A program made the position numbers and the translations under genes. This document shows positions 52,142 to 60,957 of a stretch of DNA of 64,000 nucleotides, one piece after another (the stretch's first letter is position 1; every line of letters begins with the position of its first letter). The notes beneath the pieces are model-generated. The model ran no database searches. It was not told the origin of the DNA and worked only from the letters and a program-made list of their open reading frames with translations. The stretch comes from Gordonia heveisoli (GTDB lineage Bacteria; Actinomycetota; Actinomycetes; Mycobacteriales; Mycobacteriaceae), in assembly GCF_030315745.1 (NCBI RefSeq), contig NZ_JASXSH010000017.1:1-64000 (forward strand), written 5' to 3'.

Positions 52142-53293
52142 GTGTCGACTCGTGACGCCGTGATCGTCGAAGCAGTCCGTACTCCCATCGGCAAGCGCAA
52201 CGGCTCGCTTGCCGAGGTCCACGCCGTGGACCTGTCGGCGCTGGTCCTGCGGGAACTGATCCGGCGTACCGGCATCGATCCCCAAACCGTCGACGACGTG
52301 ATGTGGGGCTGTGTCACCCAGCTCGGCGATCAGTCCAGCAACGTCGGACGATTCGCGGTGCTCGCCGCGGGCTGGCCCGAGTCGGTACCGGCCGTCACCA
52401 TCAACCGCGCGTGTGGATCCGGCCAGCAGGCGATCGAGTCGGCCGCCCACGCGGTGATCTCCGGCGCCTACGAGATCGCCGTCGCCGGTGGTGTCGAGAC
52501 GATGTCGCGGGTGCCGCTCGGCGCGACCCGTGCCAGCGGCTTCCCGTACGGCCAGACGGTGCTCGACCGGTACGGCGTCGAGGGGCTCGACCAGGGCAGT
52601 GGAGCGGAGATGATCGCTGAGAAGTGGGGTCTGTCGCGGCTGATGCTCGACGAGTTCGCCTCCCGGTCCCACCAACTGTCGGCGGCTGCCATCGATCGTG
52701 GCGCCTTCGACTCGCAGATCGTGCCGGTCGAGACCCCGGCCGGGACGTTCACCACCGACGAGGGGCTGCGGCGCGGTACGACTCCGGAGAAGCTGGAGGG
52801 ACTCAAGCCTTCCTTCCGCGACAATGGTGTCATCCACGCGGGCAACGCATCTCAGATATCGGACGGTGCGGCCGGAGTCATGATCACCACCTCGGCCAAG
52901 GCTGCGGAACTCGGACTCAAGCCGCTCGCGCGCATCGTCGCAGGCACGGTCGTCGGAGCCGACCCGGTACTCATGCTGACCGGCCCCATCCCGGCAACCC
53001 AGAAGCTGCTGGCGCGCACCGGGTTGTCCATCGACGACATCGGCGCGGTGGAGATCAACGAGGCCTTCGCGCCGGTACCGCTGGCGTGGCAGATCGAACT
53101 CGGCGCCGACCCCGACCGCGTCAACCCGGTCGGTGGTGCGATCTCGGTCGGCCACCCACTCGGCGCATCCGGCGCCATCCTCACCACCCGTCTGATCAAT
53201 CACATGCGGGACAACGGGATCCGCTACGGCCTGCAGGCCATCTGCGAGGGTGGCGGCACCGCCAACGCAACCCTGTACGAACTCATCGACTGA
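52142..53293 (+). CDS. Thiolase (acetyl-CoA acyltransferase), second paralogue
   Basis: A 383-residue thiolase from GTG 52142 behind GAAGGGAAACAC. Catalytic residues are Cys in INRACGSGQQAIESA near residue 89, His in ISVGHPLGASGAIL near 338, and Cys in AICEGGGTANATLYEL near the end. Close similarity to the thiolase at 49336 points to duplication within this gene set; sequence differences around the active site (ACGSG versus QCGSS) suggest that the two may accept different chain lengths or branching. FadA5/FadA6-type sterol thiolases have the same general pattern. Confidence 0.92.
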   Translation: MSTRDAVIVEAVRTPIGKRNGSLAEVHAVDLSALVLRELIRRTGIDPQTVDDVMWGCVTQLGDQSSNVGRFAVLAAGWPESVPAVTINRACGSGQQAIESAAHAVISGAYEIAVAGGVETMSRVPLGATRASGFPYGQTVLDRYGVEGLDQGSGAEMIAEKWGLSRLMLDEFASRSHQLSAAAIDRGAFDSQIVPVETPAGTFTTDEGLRRGTTPEKLEGLKPSFRDNGVIHAGNASQISDGAAGVMITTSAKAAELGLKPLARIVAGTVVGADPVLMLTGPIPATQKLLARTGLSIDDIGAVEINEAFAPVPLAWQIELGADPDRVNPVGGAISVGHPLGASGAILTTRLINHMRDNGIRYGLQAICEGGGTANATLYELID

Positions 53294-53349
53294 CCGGCCG
53301 ATCGTCGCCGCCCGGCCGTCCCGGCATGCACCGAAGAGGAGAAACTGCT

Positions 53350-54507
53350 GTGCCGCAGAGCTTTTACAACGCAGACCACGAGGCATTCCGGTCGGTGGTG
53401 CGCGACTTCGTCGCCCGCGACGTGACGCCGAATCTCGATACCTGGGAAGAGGATCGCGAAACCGGACGCGAGGTGTGGAAGTCGGCCGGCGCGCTCGGCA
53501 TTCTGGGCTTGCGCTTCCCCGAACAGTACGGTGGCGGCGGCGCGGTGGACTATCGTTTCCGCTGCGTCGTGCAGGAGGAACTCGCCCGGGTCGGCGCGGC
53601 CGCCCTGGCGTCGGGCTTTTCCATCAACGAGGACATCGTCGGCTCCTACCTCAACGAACTGGGTACCGACGAGCAGAAGCGTGCCTGGTTGCCCGGCATG
53701 TCCACCGGAGACGTGGTCGCCTCGATCGCGATGTCGGAGCCGGCCGCGGGCAGCGATCTGCGCGGCATGAAGACGACTGCGGTCCGGGACGGTGACGAGT
53801 GGGTCATCAACGGCGCCAAGACATTCATCACTAGCGGCTTCTCCTCTGACGTCGTGCTGACCGCAGCTCGAACCGGGGAGAAGGACGGGCGGCCGCGATT
53901 GTCGCTGATCCTGGTCCCGACCACAACGCCGGGTTTCGGCCGCGGGCGCAAACTCCGCAAGCTCGGCCTGCACGCGCAGGACACCGCGGAGATCTCCTTC
54001 GCCGATGTGCGGGTGCCGCTGGACAACCTGGTCGGTGAACTCGATCACGGTTTCCATCACCTTACGGCGCAACTGCCGCTCGAGCGCCTGTCCATCGCTT
54101 GGCGTGCCCTGTGCGCAGCGGAAGCCGCGCTCGACTGGACCATCCGCTACACGAGTGAACGCAAAGCCTTCGGTACGCGCATCATCGACTTCCAGAACAC
54201 CCGCTTCAAGCTGGCCGAGATGACCACCGAGGTGGAGATCACCCGAACCTTCCTGGAGCAGGGCATCCACGCGTTGAATGCGGGCGAGTTCGACGCCACC
54301 CTCGGTGCGAAGGCCAAGTGGTGGACCACCGAACTGCAGAACCGGGTCATCAACGGCTGCCTGCAAATGCACGGCGGCTACGGATACATGGACGAATACC
54401 CGATTTCACGCGCCTACGCCGATGCCCGGGTCCAGACGATTGTCGGGGGCACCACCGAGATCATGAAGGAGATCATCGGTCGCGACCTCGCCTCGCGTCA
54501 CCCGTGA
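53350..54507 (+). CDS. Acyl-CoA dehydrogenase, homotetrameric (IVD/LCAD-like) type
   Basis: A 385-residue protein from GTG 53350, behind GAAGAGGAGAAACTGCT; the reading frame is open much further upstream, but only this start has a ribosome site. Flavin motifs: VASIAMSEPAAGSDLRGMKTTAV and INGAKTFITSGFSSD. The catalytic Glu is in QLPLERLSIAWR, the helix-G position used by isovaleryl- and long-chain acyl-CoA dehydrogenases, while the C-terminal position reads IVGGTTEIM. YTSERKAFGTRIIDFQNTRFKLAEM and LQMHGGYGYMDEYPISR are both present, so one chain is complete and needs no alpha partner. A branched acyl-CoA substrate is suggested. Confidence 0.88.
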   Translation: MPQSFYNADHEAFRSVVRDFVARDVTPNLDTWEEDRETGREVWKSAGALGILGLRFPEQYGGGGAVDYRFRCVVQEELARVGAAALASGFSINEDIVGSYLNELGTDEQKRAWLPGMSTGDVVASIAMSEPAAGSDLRGMKTTAVRDGDEWVINGAKTFITSGFSSDVVLTAARTGEKDGRPRLSLILVPTTTPGFGRGRKLRKLGLHAQDTAEISFADVRVPLDNLVGELDHGFHHLTAQLPLERLSIAWRALCAAEAALDWTIRYTSERKAFGTRIIDFQNTRFKLAEMTTEVEITRTFLEQGIHALNAGEFDATLGAKAKWWTTELQNRVINGCLQMHGGYGYMDEYPISRAYADARVQTIVGGTTEIMKEIIGRDLASRHP

Positions 54508-54538
54508 CCTACCCTTCGCGTCACCCGTGACCTAACCT
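54493..54538 (+). repeat. 23-base tandem duplication across a stop codon
   Basis: The 23-base unit at 54493-54515 is repeated at 54516-54538 with one change (C to A). The first copy contains the last codons and TGA of the dehydrogenase gene; the second lies wholly in the spacer and repeats the TGA. Confidence 0.85.
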
Positions 54539-54554
54539 GCGGTGGCAACGAAAA

Positions 54555-54587
54555 CTGCGGCGCCCGTGAATCTCACGGGCGCCGCAG
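54555..54587. terminator. Bidirectional hairpin terminator
   Basis: Fifteen-base perfect arms (54555-54569 and 54573-54587) with loop ATC lie between the convergent dehydrogenase (stop 54507) and ABC binding-protein gene (stop 54604). CTTGTAT follows on the plus side and GTTTTCG on the minus side. Confidence 0.9.
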
Positions 54588-54603
54588 CCTTGTATCGGTC
54601 GGT

Positions 54604-55854
54604 TCAGGAACCGAGCAAGGTGACCTTCTGAGGGTTGGTCAGCTTGCCGTCCTTCATGGTCAGCGCGATGAGCGTGTTGCTGCACACCGCCTTCATCCCG
54701 GTGACGGCCTTGCCGTTGCAGGTGAAGGTGATCCCGTCCCCGGCGGGCAGCTTCACGGCGACGGCGGTGCTGATCGCCTTGCTGACTGCGGCGGGAGTGG
54801 CTTCGCCGGTAAGTCCGGCGGTGGCCCGGACCAGTCCGAGCATGCCCTGATAGCCGGTGACCGCATATCCGGCGGTGGAGGTATTCGGGGCGTACTTCTG
54901 CATGACCGCCCGGAAGAGCACGCTCTCCGGGTCGTCGGAGACGGTGTCGGCGTTGCTGAAGACCAGCATGCCCTCGACGCCGGCCGTACCTACCGACTCC
55001 ACGACCTCGGGGGCGGCGCACGGCTGCGGTGTCATGACCTGCGCGGTGGAGCCAAGAGTGTTGAGGGACTTCAGGACCGAGGTGCAGACGGTCGACTCGC
55101 CGAAGACGATCACGCCTTCGGGCTTGTCCTTGAGGCCTGCGGTAACCTGCGGGGTCGCGTCGGCCTGCCCGAACGGGATCGGAACGATCTTCAGGTCGAT
55201 ACCGACGGCGTTGAAGGCGGGCTTGGCAATCGTCTCCAGGGCGCCGATGGCGGCCGGATTCTCGATCGAGTACGCCACCACCGACTTGTAGCCGTTGTTC
55301 TTGGCGTGGGTTGCCATCGCGAGCGAACTACTGGCTCCCGATGTCCAGACGAAGGAGTTGTCACCGGTCAGATCGGCGATGCCACCGCCGACGGAGGTGA
55401 CGTAGGGGATGCCCGCACCGGTGATGATCGGCGTCATCACCTGCGACTGACCGGTGCTGGTGACGACGACGGCGGCCACCTTGTTCTCGACCATCTGCCG
55501 GGCGCAATTGCCCGCGGAGGTCGGATCCTCCTGCTGTTTACACGTGACCAGTTCGATCCGGTGTCCGGCGATCCCGCCGAGATTCTCGTTCGCGTAGGTG
55601 GCCGCCGCCTCAGCGGCCTCACGGTTCTCCGGCTGTGAAACAGCCTGTCCGTCTTCGTTGTTGATGAGCCCGATCTTGATCGGCGTGCCGGTGGCCGCTG
55701 TGCCGGGGAAGGCGTCGGCCGGCAGTGCGACGCTGGTATCGGCGCTCTCCGTCGACTCGTCGTCACTGCTACAGGCAGTCATGGTGACGAGCATGGCCGC
55801 AGCGGCTGCCGCGGCGAACACTCGCGCAGTAACTGCGCTATTGGGGATTCTCAT
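54604..55854 (-). CDS. ABC importer substrate-binding lipoprotein, LIV type (first)
   Basis: A 416-residue lipoprotein from ATG 55854 behind AAAGGGAACC. The signal VFAAAAAAAMLVTMTAC ends in a lipobox with Cys at about residue 28. The mature part is a type-I periplasmic-binding fold of the branched-chain amino acid family: IKIGLINNEDGQAVSQPENREAA, then VVVTSTGQSQVMTPIITGAGIPYV and GMLGLVRATAGL. It is paralogous to the protein at 59480. It is the last gene of a four-gene minus-strand importer unit. The ligand is unknown; many such importers bring in aromatic or cyclic acids and amides rather than amino acids. Confidence 0.9.
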   Translation of the reverse strand: MRIPNSAVTARVFAAAAAAAMLVTMTACSSDDESTESADTSVALPADAFPGTAATGTPIKIGLINNEDGQAVSQPENREAAEAAATYANENLGGIAGHRIELVTCKQQEDPTSAGNCARQMVENKVAAVVVTSTGQSQVMTPIITGAGIPYVTSVGGGIADLTGDNSFVWTSGASSSLAMATHAKNNGYKSVVAYSIENPAAIGALETIAKPAFNAVGIDLKIVPIPFGQADATPQVTAGLKDKPEGVIVFGESTVCTSVLKSLNTLGSTAQVMTPQPCAAPEVVESVGTAGVEGMLVFSNADTVSDDPESVLFRAVMQKYAPNTSTAGYAVTGYQGMLGLVRATAGLTGEATPAAVSKAISTAVAVKLPAGDGITFTCNGKAVTGMKAVCSNTLIALTMKDGKLTNPQKVTLLGS

Positions 55855-55902
55855 CTGTGGGTTCCCTTTCGGACTCATTACTCTGGGAAATCTTGGGTGG
55901 GG

Positions 55903-56670
55903 TCAGGAGACGTCGGGAGTGGCCAGAACCGGCTCCCAGTGTTCGTCGGTGTCGCCGTGCCCGCCGAGGTAGGCGCGCTCGATGAGTTCAGGAGTCGCGG
56001 ACAGCCTGCGCGCATCGCCCTGCAAGACGTTGTGGCCATGCCGCAACACCAGTGCTGTATCGGCGATTTCGAGGGCGAGAGCGACGTGCTGTTCGACGAG
56101 GATGACACCCGTCCCGGTCTCGTCGGCGACCTGCCGGATGATCGGCAGCAGACTCTCGACGATCACCGGGGCCAGGCCCATGCTCAGTTCGTCGATGAGC
56201 AGCGCCTTGGGGTGCTGCACCAACGCGCGGCCGATGGCCAGCATCTGCTGTTCACCGCCCGACAGCGCTCCGGCCGCGACTCTCAGTCGCTCGCCGAGTC
56301 GGGGAAAGTAGCCGAGGATGACGTCGCGCTCATCCTTCCACTTGTGTTTGCCGCTGACCGCCAGCCGCAGGTTCTCCTCCACCGTGAGCGTGGTGAAGAG
56401 CGCCCGGTTGTCGGGTACCAGAACAAGACCCGCCCGCGACGCCGCGCGCGCATGGCCGGATCTGATGGGTTTGCCTGCCATCTCGACGGTGCCGCCGAGG
56501 CTGGGCAGCAGCCCGGTGAGGGTCAGCAGCGCGGTTGTCTTACCGGCCCCGTTCGGTCCCAGGAGGGCGAGGACCTCACCGGACTTCAGTTCAAGATCGA
56601 GCTGGCGTACACATGGCCTGCCCTTCGCGTATCCGGCGTCGAGTCCTCGGCAACGCAGCACGGTGGTCAT
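55903..56670 (-). CDS. ABC importer ATPase, LivF type
   Basis: A 255-residue ATPase. Walker A LLGPNGAGKTTALLTL is near residue 40, the signature GALSGGEQQMLAIGRAL near 140, Walker B KALLIDELSMGLAP near 160, and the switch His in VILVEQHVALAL near 195. It ends in the ERAYLGG pattern typical of LivF. The start overlaps the stop of the LivHMG gene (ATGA). With the LivG domain of that protein it should make the ATPase pair. Confidence 0.93.
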   Translation of the reverse strand: MTTVLRCRGLDAGYAKGRPCVRQLDLELKSGEVLALLGPNGAGKTTALLTLTGLLPSLGGTVEMAGKPIRSGHARAASRAGLVLVPDNRALFTTLTVEENLRLAVSGKHKWKDERDVILGYFPRLGERLRVAAGALSGGEQQMLAIGRALVQHPKALLIDELSMGLAPVIVESLLPIIRQVADETGTGVILVEQHVALALEIADTALVLRHGHNVLQGDARRLSATPELIERAYLGGHGDTDEHWEPVLATPDVS

Positions 56671-59435
56671 ACGGTCAGCTCCTGTCCGCTGTGGGTTGCG
56701 CCCAGATATGCGCGGGTGACTTCGGGATTGGTGCGGACCTCGTCGGGCGTGCCGATCGCGATGCGCTTACCCAGATCGAGTACGACGATCCGGTCGCACA
56801 CCTCCAGGACCAGTTCCATGTCGTGGTCCACCATGATGATCGTGGTGCCCGCATCGCGGATGGCGCGCAAGCGATGTCCGAGCCATTCGCTCTCGGTGCT
56901 GTCGAGCCCGGCTGCGGGTTCGTCCAGCAGCACCACACGGGGGCGGCCGGCCAGGGCCCGCGCGACCGACACGAGCTGTCGCTGGCCTTGGGACAGTTCC
57001 CGCACCGGGCGGTCGGCGACCCGGTCCAGATGCAGGACCTCGAACAGCTTCTGCATCTCGGTGTCGTCCAACGGGGGTGTGTGCGATCCGCGGTGCCGCG
57101 ATGCGGTGGTGCCGACCGATACGTTCTCTCGGACCGACAGGTCGTCGTAGAGATCGATGCCCTGGAATGTTCGTCCGAGACCATCCCGGCTGCGCTGATA
57201 CGCGCGACGACGCTCCAGTTGCTCACCGGCCAGCGCCACCGTGCCGTCGGCGGCCGCGAAGCCGCTGATGGCGTCGATGAAGGTGGTCTTGCCCGCGCCG
57301 TTGGGGCCGATGAGACCGATGATCTCGCCTTCGCGGACGTCGAAGGAGACGTCGTCGAGTGCGGTGACGCCACCATAGTGGACGCCGATTCCCTTGGCCG
57401 ACAGGACGACCTTGCCCAGCTCGGGCGTCTTGCCCTGGTAGACCTCGGCGTCGGACAGCGTGACATCGAGATGCGTGCCGAGTGCCGACTCGGACTTGCC
57501 GAATCGTGCGCGCAGCCGGTCGAGGCGTTTGTAGATGTCGGAGACGATGCCTTCGGGCTGGGCGATGACCGTGATGACCAGCAGGATGCCGGTGATCACC
57601 GGGTAGTAGGAACCGATGTTGGCGACGCGGTCGAGGAAGATGAACAGGATGCCGCCCGCACCCATGATGCCGGCCAGCATCGCACCACCGACGCAGGTGA
57701 TGCCCGCCAGGTAGCAGACCGCGAACATCGCGATGCCGCCCATCGCGGTGAAGGCCTCGGGAACCGCCATCGTCTGCTGGTAACCCATGAGTGATCCGCC
57801 GACGCCGGCGATGAAGGCGCTGATGGCGAAGGCGATGATCTTGGTCTGGGACACGTTGATCCCCGATGCGGCGGCGGAACGCTCGTTGGCCCGCACGGCG
57901 AGCATCGATGCGCCGAGCCGACTGGTGCGGAGCTTGATCACACCCAGAGCCACGACCACCAGCACGATCAGGGTCAGGACTCCGAAAGCGATGCGCGGAT
58001 ACGTTGTGCCCGTTCCGATACCGAGGTCGATTCCGAAGATGGACGGATCCTCGATCTTGGCGCCGTCGATGCCGCCGTTGTACTTGTTGTTTCGGAACCA
58101 GAAGGCCTCCAGGAAGACCGCGAGGCTCAAGGTCACCACCGCCACCGGCAAACCGCGGATCCGCAGGGCGGGCAGCCCGACGACGACGCCGACGACGGTC
58201 GCTACCAGAGCGGCGAGAATGGGGGCGATGGGGAAGGGGATGCCCCAGTCGACGGTCATCCGGCTGAGCATGAAGGCGCCGACTCCGGCGAGGGTCAGTT
58301 GCGCCAGGGAGATCTGGCCTGCAAAGCCGGTCACCACCACCTGGGACAAGGCGATGATCGCCAGGGTCATCGTCATGATGACCGCGCCGCGGTAGCTGCC
58401 CGCGGTGAGCAGGAGGAATCCCAGTGCGATGACGGTCCACACGGTGCCGGTCACCCAGAGGTTCTTCGGTCGCGGTGCGGCGCCGAGCGTGTTTTGGATG
58501 AGCGCGCCACGGCTGGGCAGCGGCTTGCCGCGGAACACCAGGAAGATGAGGATCAGGACCAGCGGGATCAGTTCGGCCATACCGGATTGCGGCATCCACT
58601 CGTGGCTGGACTGCAGGAAGGTCATCTCGGATTGCAGCACGCCGATACCGAGACCGGCGGCGACCGCCGGGCCGATCGCACTGAAGTTGCCGACCAGGGC
58701 CGCGGCGAGGGCCGGGACGATGAACAGGGTGTAGGACACCGGGATCAACGGGACGATCGGCGCGATCATGATGCCGGAGAAGCCGGCGATCATGGTCGAC
58801 AGTCCCCAGTTGGCGTAGGCGATCCGCTCGGGCGAGAGCCCGGAGACGAGGGCGCCGGTCTCGGATTCGGCTGCGGCCCTGGTGGCCAGGCCGAAACGAG
58901 TCAGGCGGAAGGCCAGGACCAGCAAGATCGTCAGCACCACGATGATCCCGGCGAACCACAGACGATCCTCCGGGATTCGGATGTCGTCGCCGATGGTGAT
59001 GATGTCGTTGGGCAGGATCGGGTCGACCGAGACCGGGGTGGTGCCGATGCGTGCGGCCAGCAGTGCCTGCACCGCAAGCATCAACGCGATCGAGGCCACT
59101 GCCTTCGCGGTGGCCGGCGCCGTGCGCAGCAGCCGGAACACCGCGAAGTACAGCAGGACGCCGAGGAGTGCAGCGATTCCCAGCGAGACGGCCATCGCGG
59201 GCAACACATCGAGCTTCCCGCCGAGTTTGACGTACTTGTCGAATCCCGGAATGGGGTTGAGTAGCTTACCTTCACGGAGATACGCGAAGGTATAGGCGAT
59301 GTACAGCGCGATGGCGCCTGTTGCGAAGTTCACGACACCCGAACTGCGGTATGTCATGACGAGCGCGAGGGCGAGCGCCGCGTAGACGGCACCATTGCCC
59401 AAGCCCAGCAACAAGAACTGGATATCCTGTGTCAT
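56667..59435 (-). CDS. ABC importer: LivH-LivM-LivG triple fusion
   Basis: A 922-residue protein holding three components usually made separately. Residues ~1-305 are LivH-like permease (FLLLGLGNGAVYAALALALVM). Residues ~325-650 are LivM-like permease (VTGFAGQISLAQLTLAGVGAFMLSR and VRANERSAAASGINV). Residues ~685-922 are LivG-like ATPase with Walker A LIGPNGAGKTTFIDAISG near 710, LGRTFQ, signature RELSQGQRQLVSVARAL, and VVLLDEPAAGLDSTE. No stop or frameshift breaks the joins. It starts at ATG 59435. With LivF and the two lipoproteins it forms a complete importer with fixed 1:1:1 stoichiometry of the fused parts. Confidence 0.92.
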   Translation of the reverse strand: MTQDIQFLLLGLGNGAVYAALALALVMTYRSSGVVNFATGAIALYIAYTFAYLREGKLLNPIPGFDKYVKLGGKLDVLPAMAVSLGIAALLGVLLYFAVFRLLRTAPATAKAVASIALMLAVQALLAARIGTTPVSVDPILPNDIITIGDDIRIPEDRLWFAGIIVVLTILLVLAFRLTRFGLATRAAAESETGALVSGLSPERIAYANWGLSTMIAGFSGIMIAPIVPLIPVSYTLFIVPALAAALVGNFSAIGPAVAAGLGIGVLQSEMTFLQSSHEWMPQSGMAELIPLVLILIFLVFRGKPLPSRGALIQNTLGAAPRPKNLWVTGTVWTVIALGFLLLTAGSYRGAVIMTMTLAIIALSQVVVTGFAGQISLAQLTLAGVGAFMLSRMTVDWGIPFPIAPILAALVATVVGVVVGLPALRIRGLPVAVVTLSLAVFLEAFWFRNNKYNGGIDGAKIEDPSIFGIDLGIGTGTTYPRIAFGVLTLIVLVVVALGVIKLRTSRLGASMLAVRANERSAAASGINVSQTKIIAFAISAFIAGVGGSLMGYQQTMAVPEAFTAMGGIAMFAVCYLAGITCVGGAMLAGIMGAGGILFIFLDRVANIGSYYPVITGILLVITVIAQPEGIVSDIYKRLDRLRARFGKSESALGTHLDVTLSDAEVYQGKTPELGKVVLSAKGIGVHYGGVTALDDVSFDVREGEIIGLIGPNGAGKTTFIDAISGFAAADGTVALAGEQLERRRAYQRSRDGLGRTFQGIDLYDDLSVRENVSVGTTASRHRGSHTPPLDDTEMQKLFEVLHLDRVADRPVRELSQGQRQLVSVARALAGRPRVVLLDEPAAGLDSTESEWLGHRLRAIRDAGTTIIMVDHDMELVLEVCDRIVVLDLGKRIAIGTPDEVRTNPEVTRAYLGATHSGQELTV

Positions 59436-59479
59436 CGGACTTCTTTCGATCTGGTGGTCGATGTGAGATCGACTGTTGG

Positions 59480-60712
59480 CTAACGGTTCACAAGTTCGGC
59501 GTTGGTCAGCTCACCGTCGGTGAGGGTCGCCATGATCGAGCCCTTGCCGCAGACGGCCTTCATCATCGGATTGGCGGTTCCGTTGCAGGTGAAGGTGAGG
59601 CCGCCGCCGGCGGGCAGGATGACATCCTTGGACGCCCGGATGGCTGTCATGACGCCCGCGGGACTGGTGTCGGTGAGAGTCTTGGTTGCCCGCACCAGAC
59701 CCAGCACGCCCTGATAGCCGACGTAGGCGTATCCGGCGGTGTCGACAGCGGGCCGGTACTTCGCGATCACCGCGCGGTACAACCGCGCCTCGTCGTCGTC
59801 ACCGTTGGTCAGCGCCGCGGTGAACACGGTCATCCCCTCGATGCTGGGACCGACGGCTTTGACGATGTCGGGGCTGGTGCAGGCCTGGATACCCATCTTC
59901 TCGCCCGAGTAGGCAAGGGTGCCCAACGATTTCAGCGCAGTCGTGCACAGGGTGCCCTCGCCGACGATGACGACGCCCTCGGGGTCGCCGGTGAGTCCGG
60001 CGCTCACCTGCGGGGTGGAGTCCGCGGTGCCCGGCGGGATGGGGACGACCTTGAGGTCGACGCCGGCTGCCTTGAACGCCGGGACGCCGATCATCCGCAG
60101 CCCGTTGACGGCGGCGGGGACGTCGATGGTGAACGCGGTGACGTTCTTCATTCCCTTGTTCTTGGCGTGGGTCGCCATGGCCTGCAGGCTGGACGGGAAG
60201 CCGCCCGACCACAGGAAGGACTTGTCCGAGGTGAGTTCCTGAGTGCTCTGACCCGCGGTGGAGATATAGGGAATCCCGGCACCGGTGATCGTCGGGACCA
60301 GGATGTCGCCGAGGCCGGTGGTGGTCACGACGACGGCGGAGACCTTCTTCTCAACCATCTGATTCGCGCAGTCCCGTGCGGAGGCGGGCTCTTCGGCGTT
60401 CTTGCAGACCACCAGTTCGATTTTGTGGCCGCCGATGCCACCAAGTTCGGCGTTGGCATACTCGGCCGCAGCTTCGGCGGCGAGGCGGTTGTCCGGCTCG
60501 GAGATTGCCTGGCCGCCTTCATTGTTGATCAGACCGATCTTGATCGGCGCGCCGGTCGCGGCGATGCCGGGGAAAGATCCGGGGGGCGCCGAGACGTCGG
60601 CTGAGGTGGCCTCGTCGTCGGTGCTGCTGCACGCGCCGAGGATGGTGGTAGCGGTGATCAACAGTGACGCCGCGAGTACCCGAGCCGGACGGAGGCCGCG
60701 CAGAGGATTCAT
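59480..60712 (-). CDS. ABC importer substrate-binding lipoprotein, LIV type (second)
   Basis: A 410-residue lipoprotein from ATG 60712 behind CGAAAGGCAACCCG. The signal ends LLITATTILGAC, giving a lipobox Cys near residue 28. The binding fold matches the protein at 54604 over its whole length: IKIGLINNEGGQAISEPDNRLAAEAAAEYAN, VVVTTTGLGDILVPTITGAGIPYI and GYQGVLGLVRATKTL. It is the first gene of the importer unit and has a regulon-motif copy 78 bases upstream. Two diverged binding proteins around one permease could widen the substrate range. Confidence 0.9.
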   Translation of the reverse strand: MNPLRGLRPARVLAASLLITATTILGACSSTDDEATSADVSAPPGSFPGIAATGAPIKIGLINNEGGQAISEPDNRLAAEAAAEYANAELGGIGGHKIELVVCKNAEEPASARDCANQMVEKKVSAVVVTTTGLGDILVPTITGAGIPYISTAGQSTQELTSDKSFLWSGGFPSSLQAMATHAKNKGMKNVTAFTIDVPAAVNGLRMIGVPAFKAAGVDLKVVPIPPGTADSTPQVSAGLTGDPEGVVIVGEGTLCTTALKSLGTLAYSGEKMGIQACTSPDIVKAVGPSIEGMTVFTAALTNGDDDEARLYRAVIAKYRPAVDTAGYAYVGYQGVLGLVRATKTLTDTSPAGVMTAIRASKDVILPAGGGLTFTCNGTANPMMKAVCGKGSIMATLTDGELTNAELVNR

Positions 60713-60782
60713 CGGGTTGCCTTTCGGGACAGATCTCGGTCACCTGGTCGTTCGGGCCGCCCCGGGGCGCTCCTCAGACGAT

Positions 60783-60803
60783 AGGTGACCTAGATAACTA
60801 TGT
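60783..60803 (+). promoter_or_regulatory. Candidate operator of the second regulon, copy 3 (importer side)
   Basis: The 14-mer CTAGATAACTATGT at 60790-60803 is preceded by AGGTGAC. The full 21 bases match the copy at 60958 except for two positions. It lies 78 bases before the start of the binding-protein gene at 60712. Confidence 0.7.
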
Positions 60804-60957
60804 GTGCTGAGTCACTATCGCATAGCGAGAATTAACTGTCACTAGTTCGTCCCACTTCCGTTGCCCGTGGATGTGGAGCAGTTGCCCGATTTGGATGGGA
60901 TGGCCGGTGGACACTATTCGACCGCTGTGCCTACTTTCGATATCCGATGGTTGCCGC

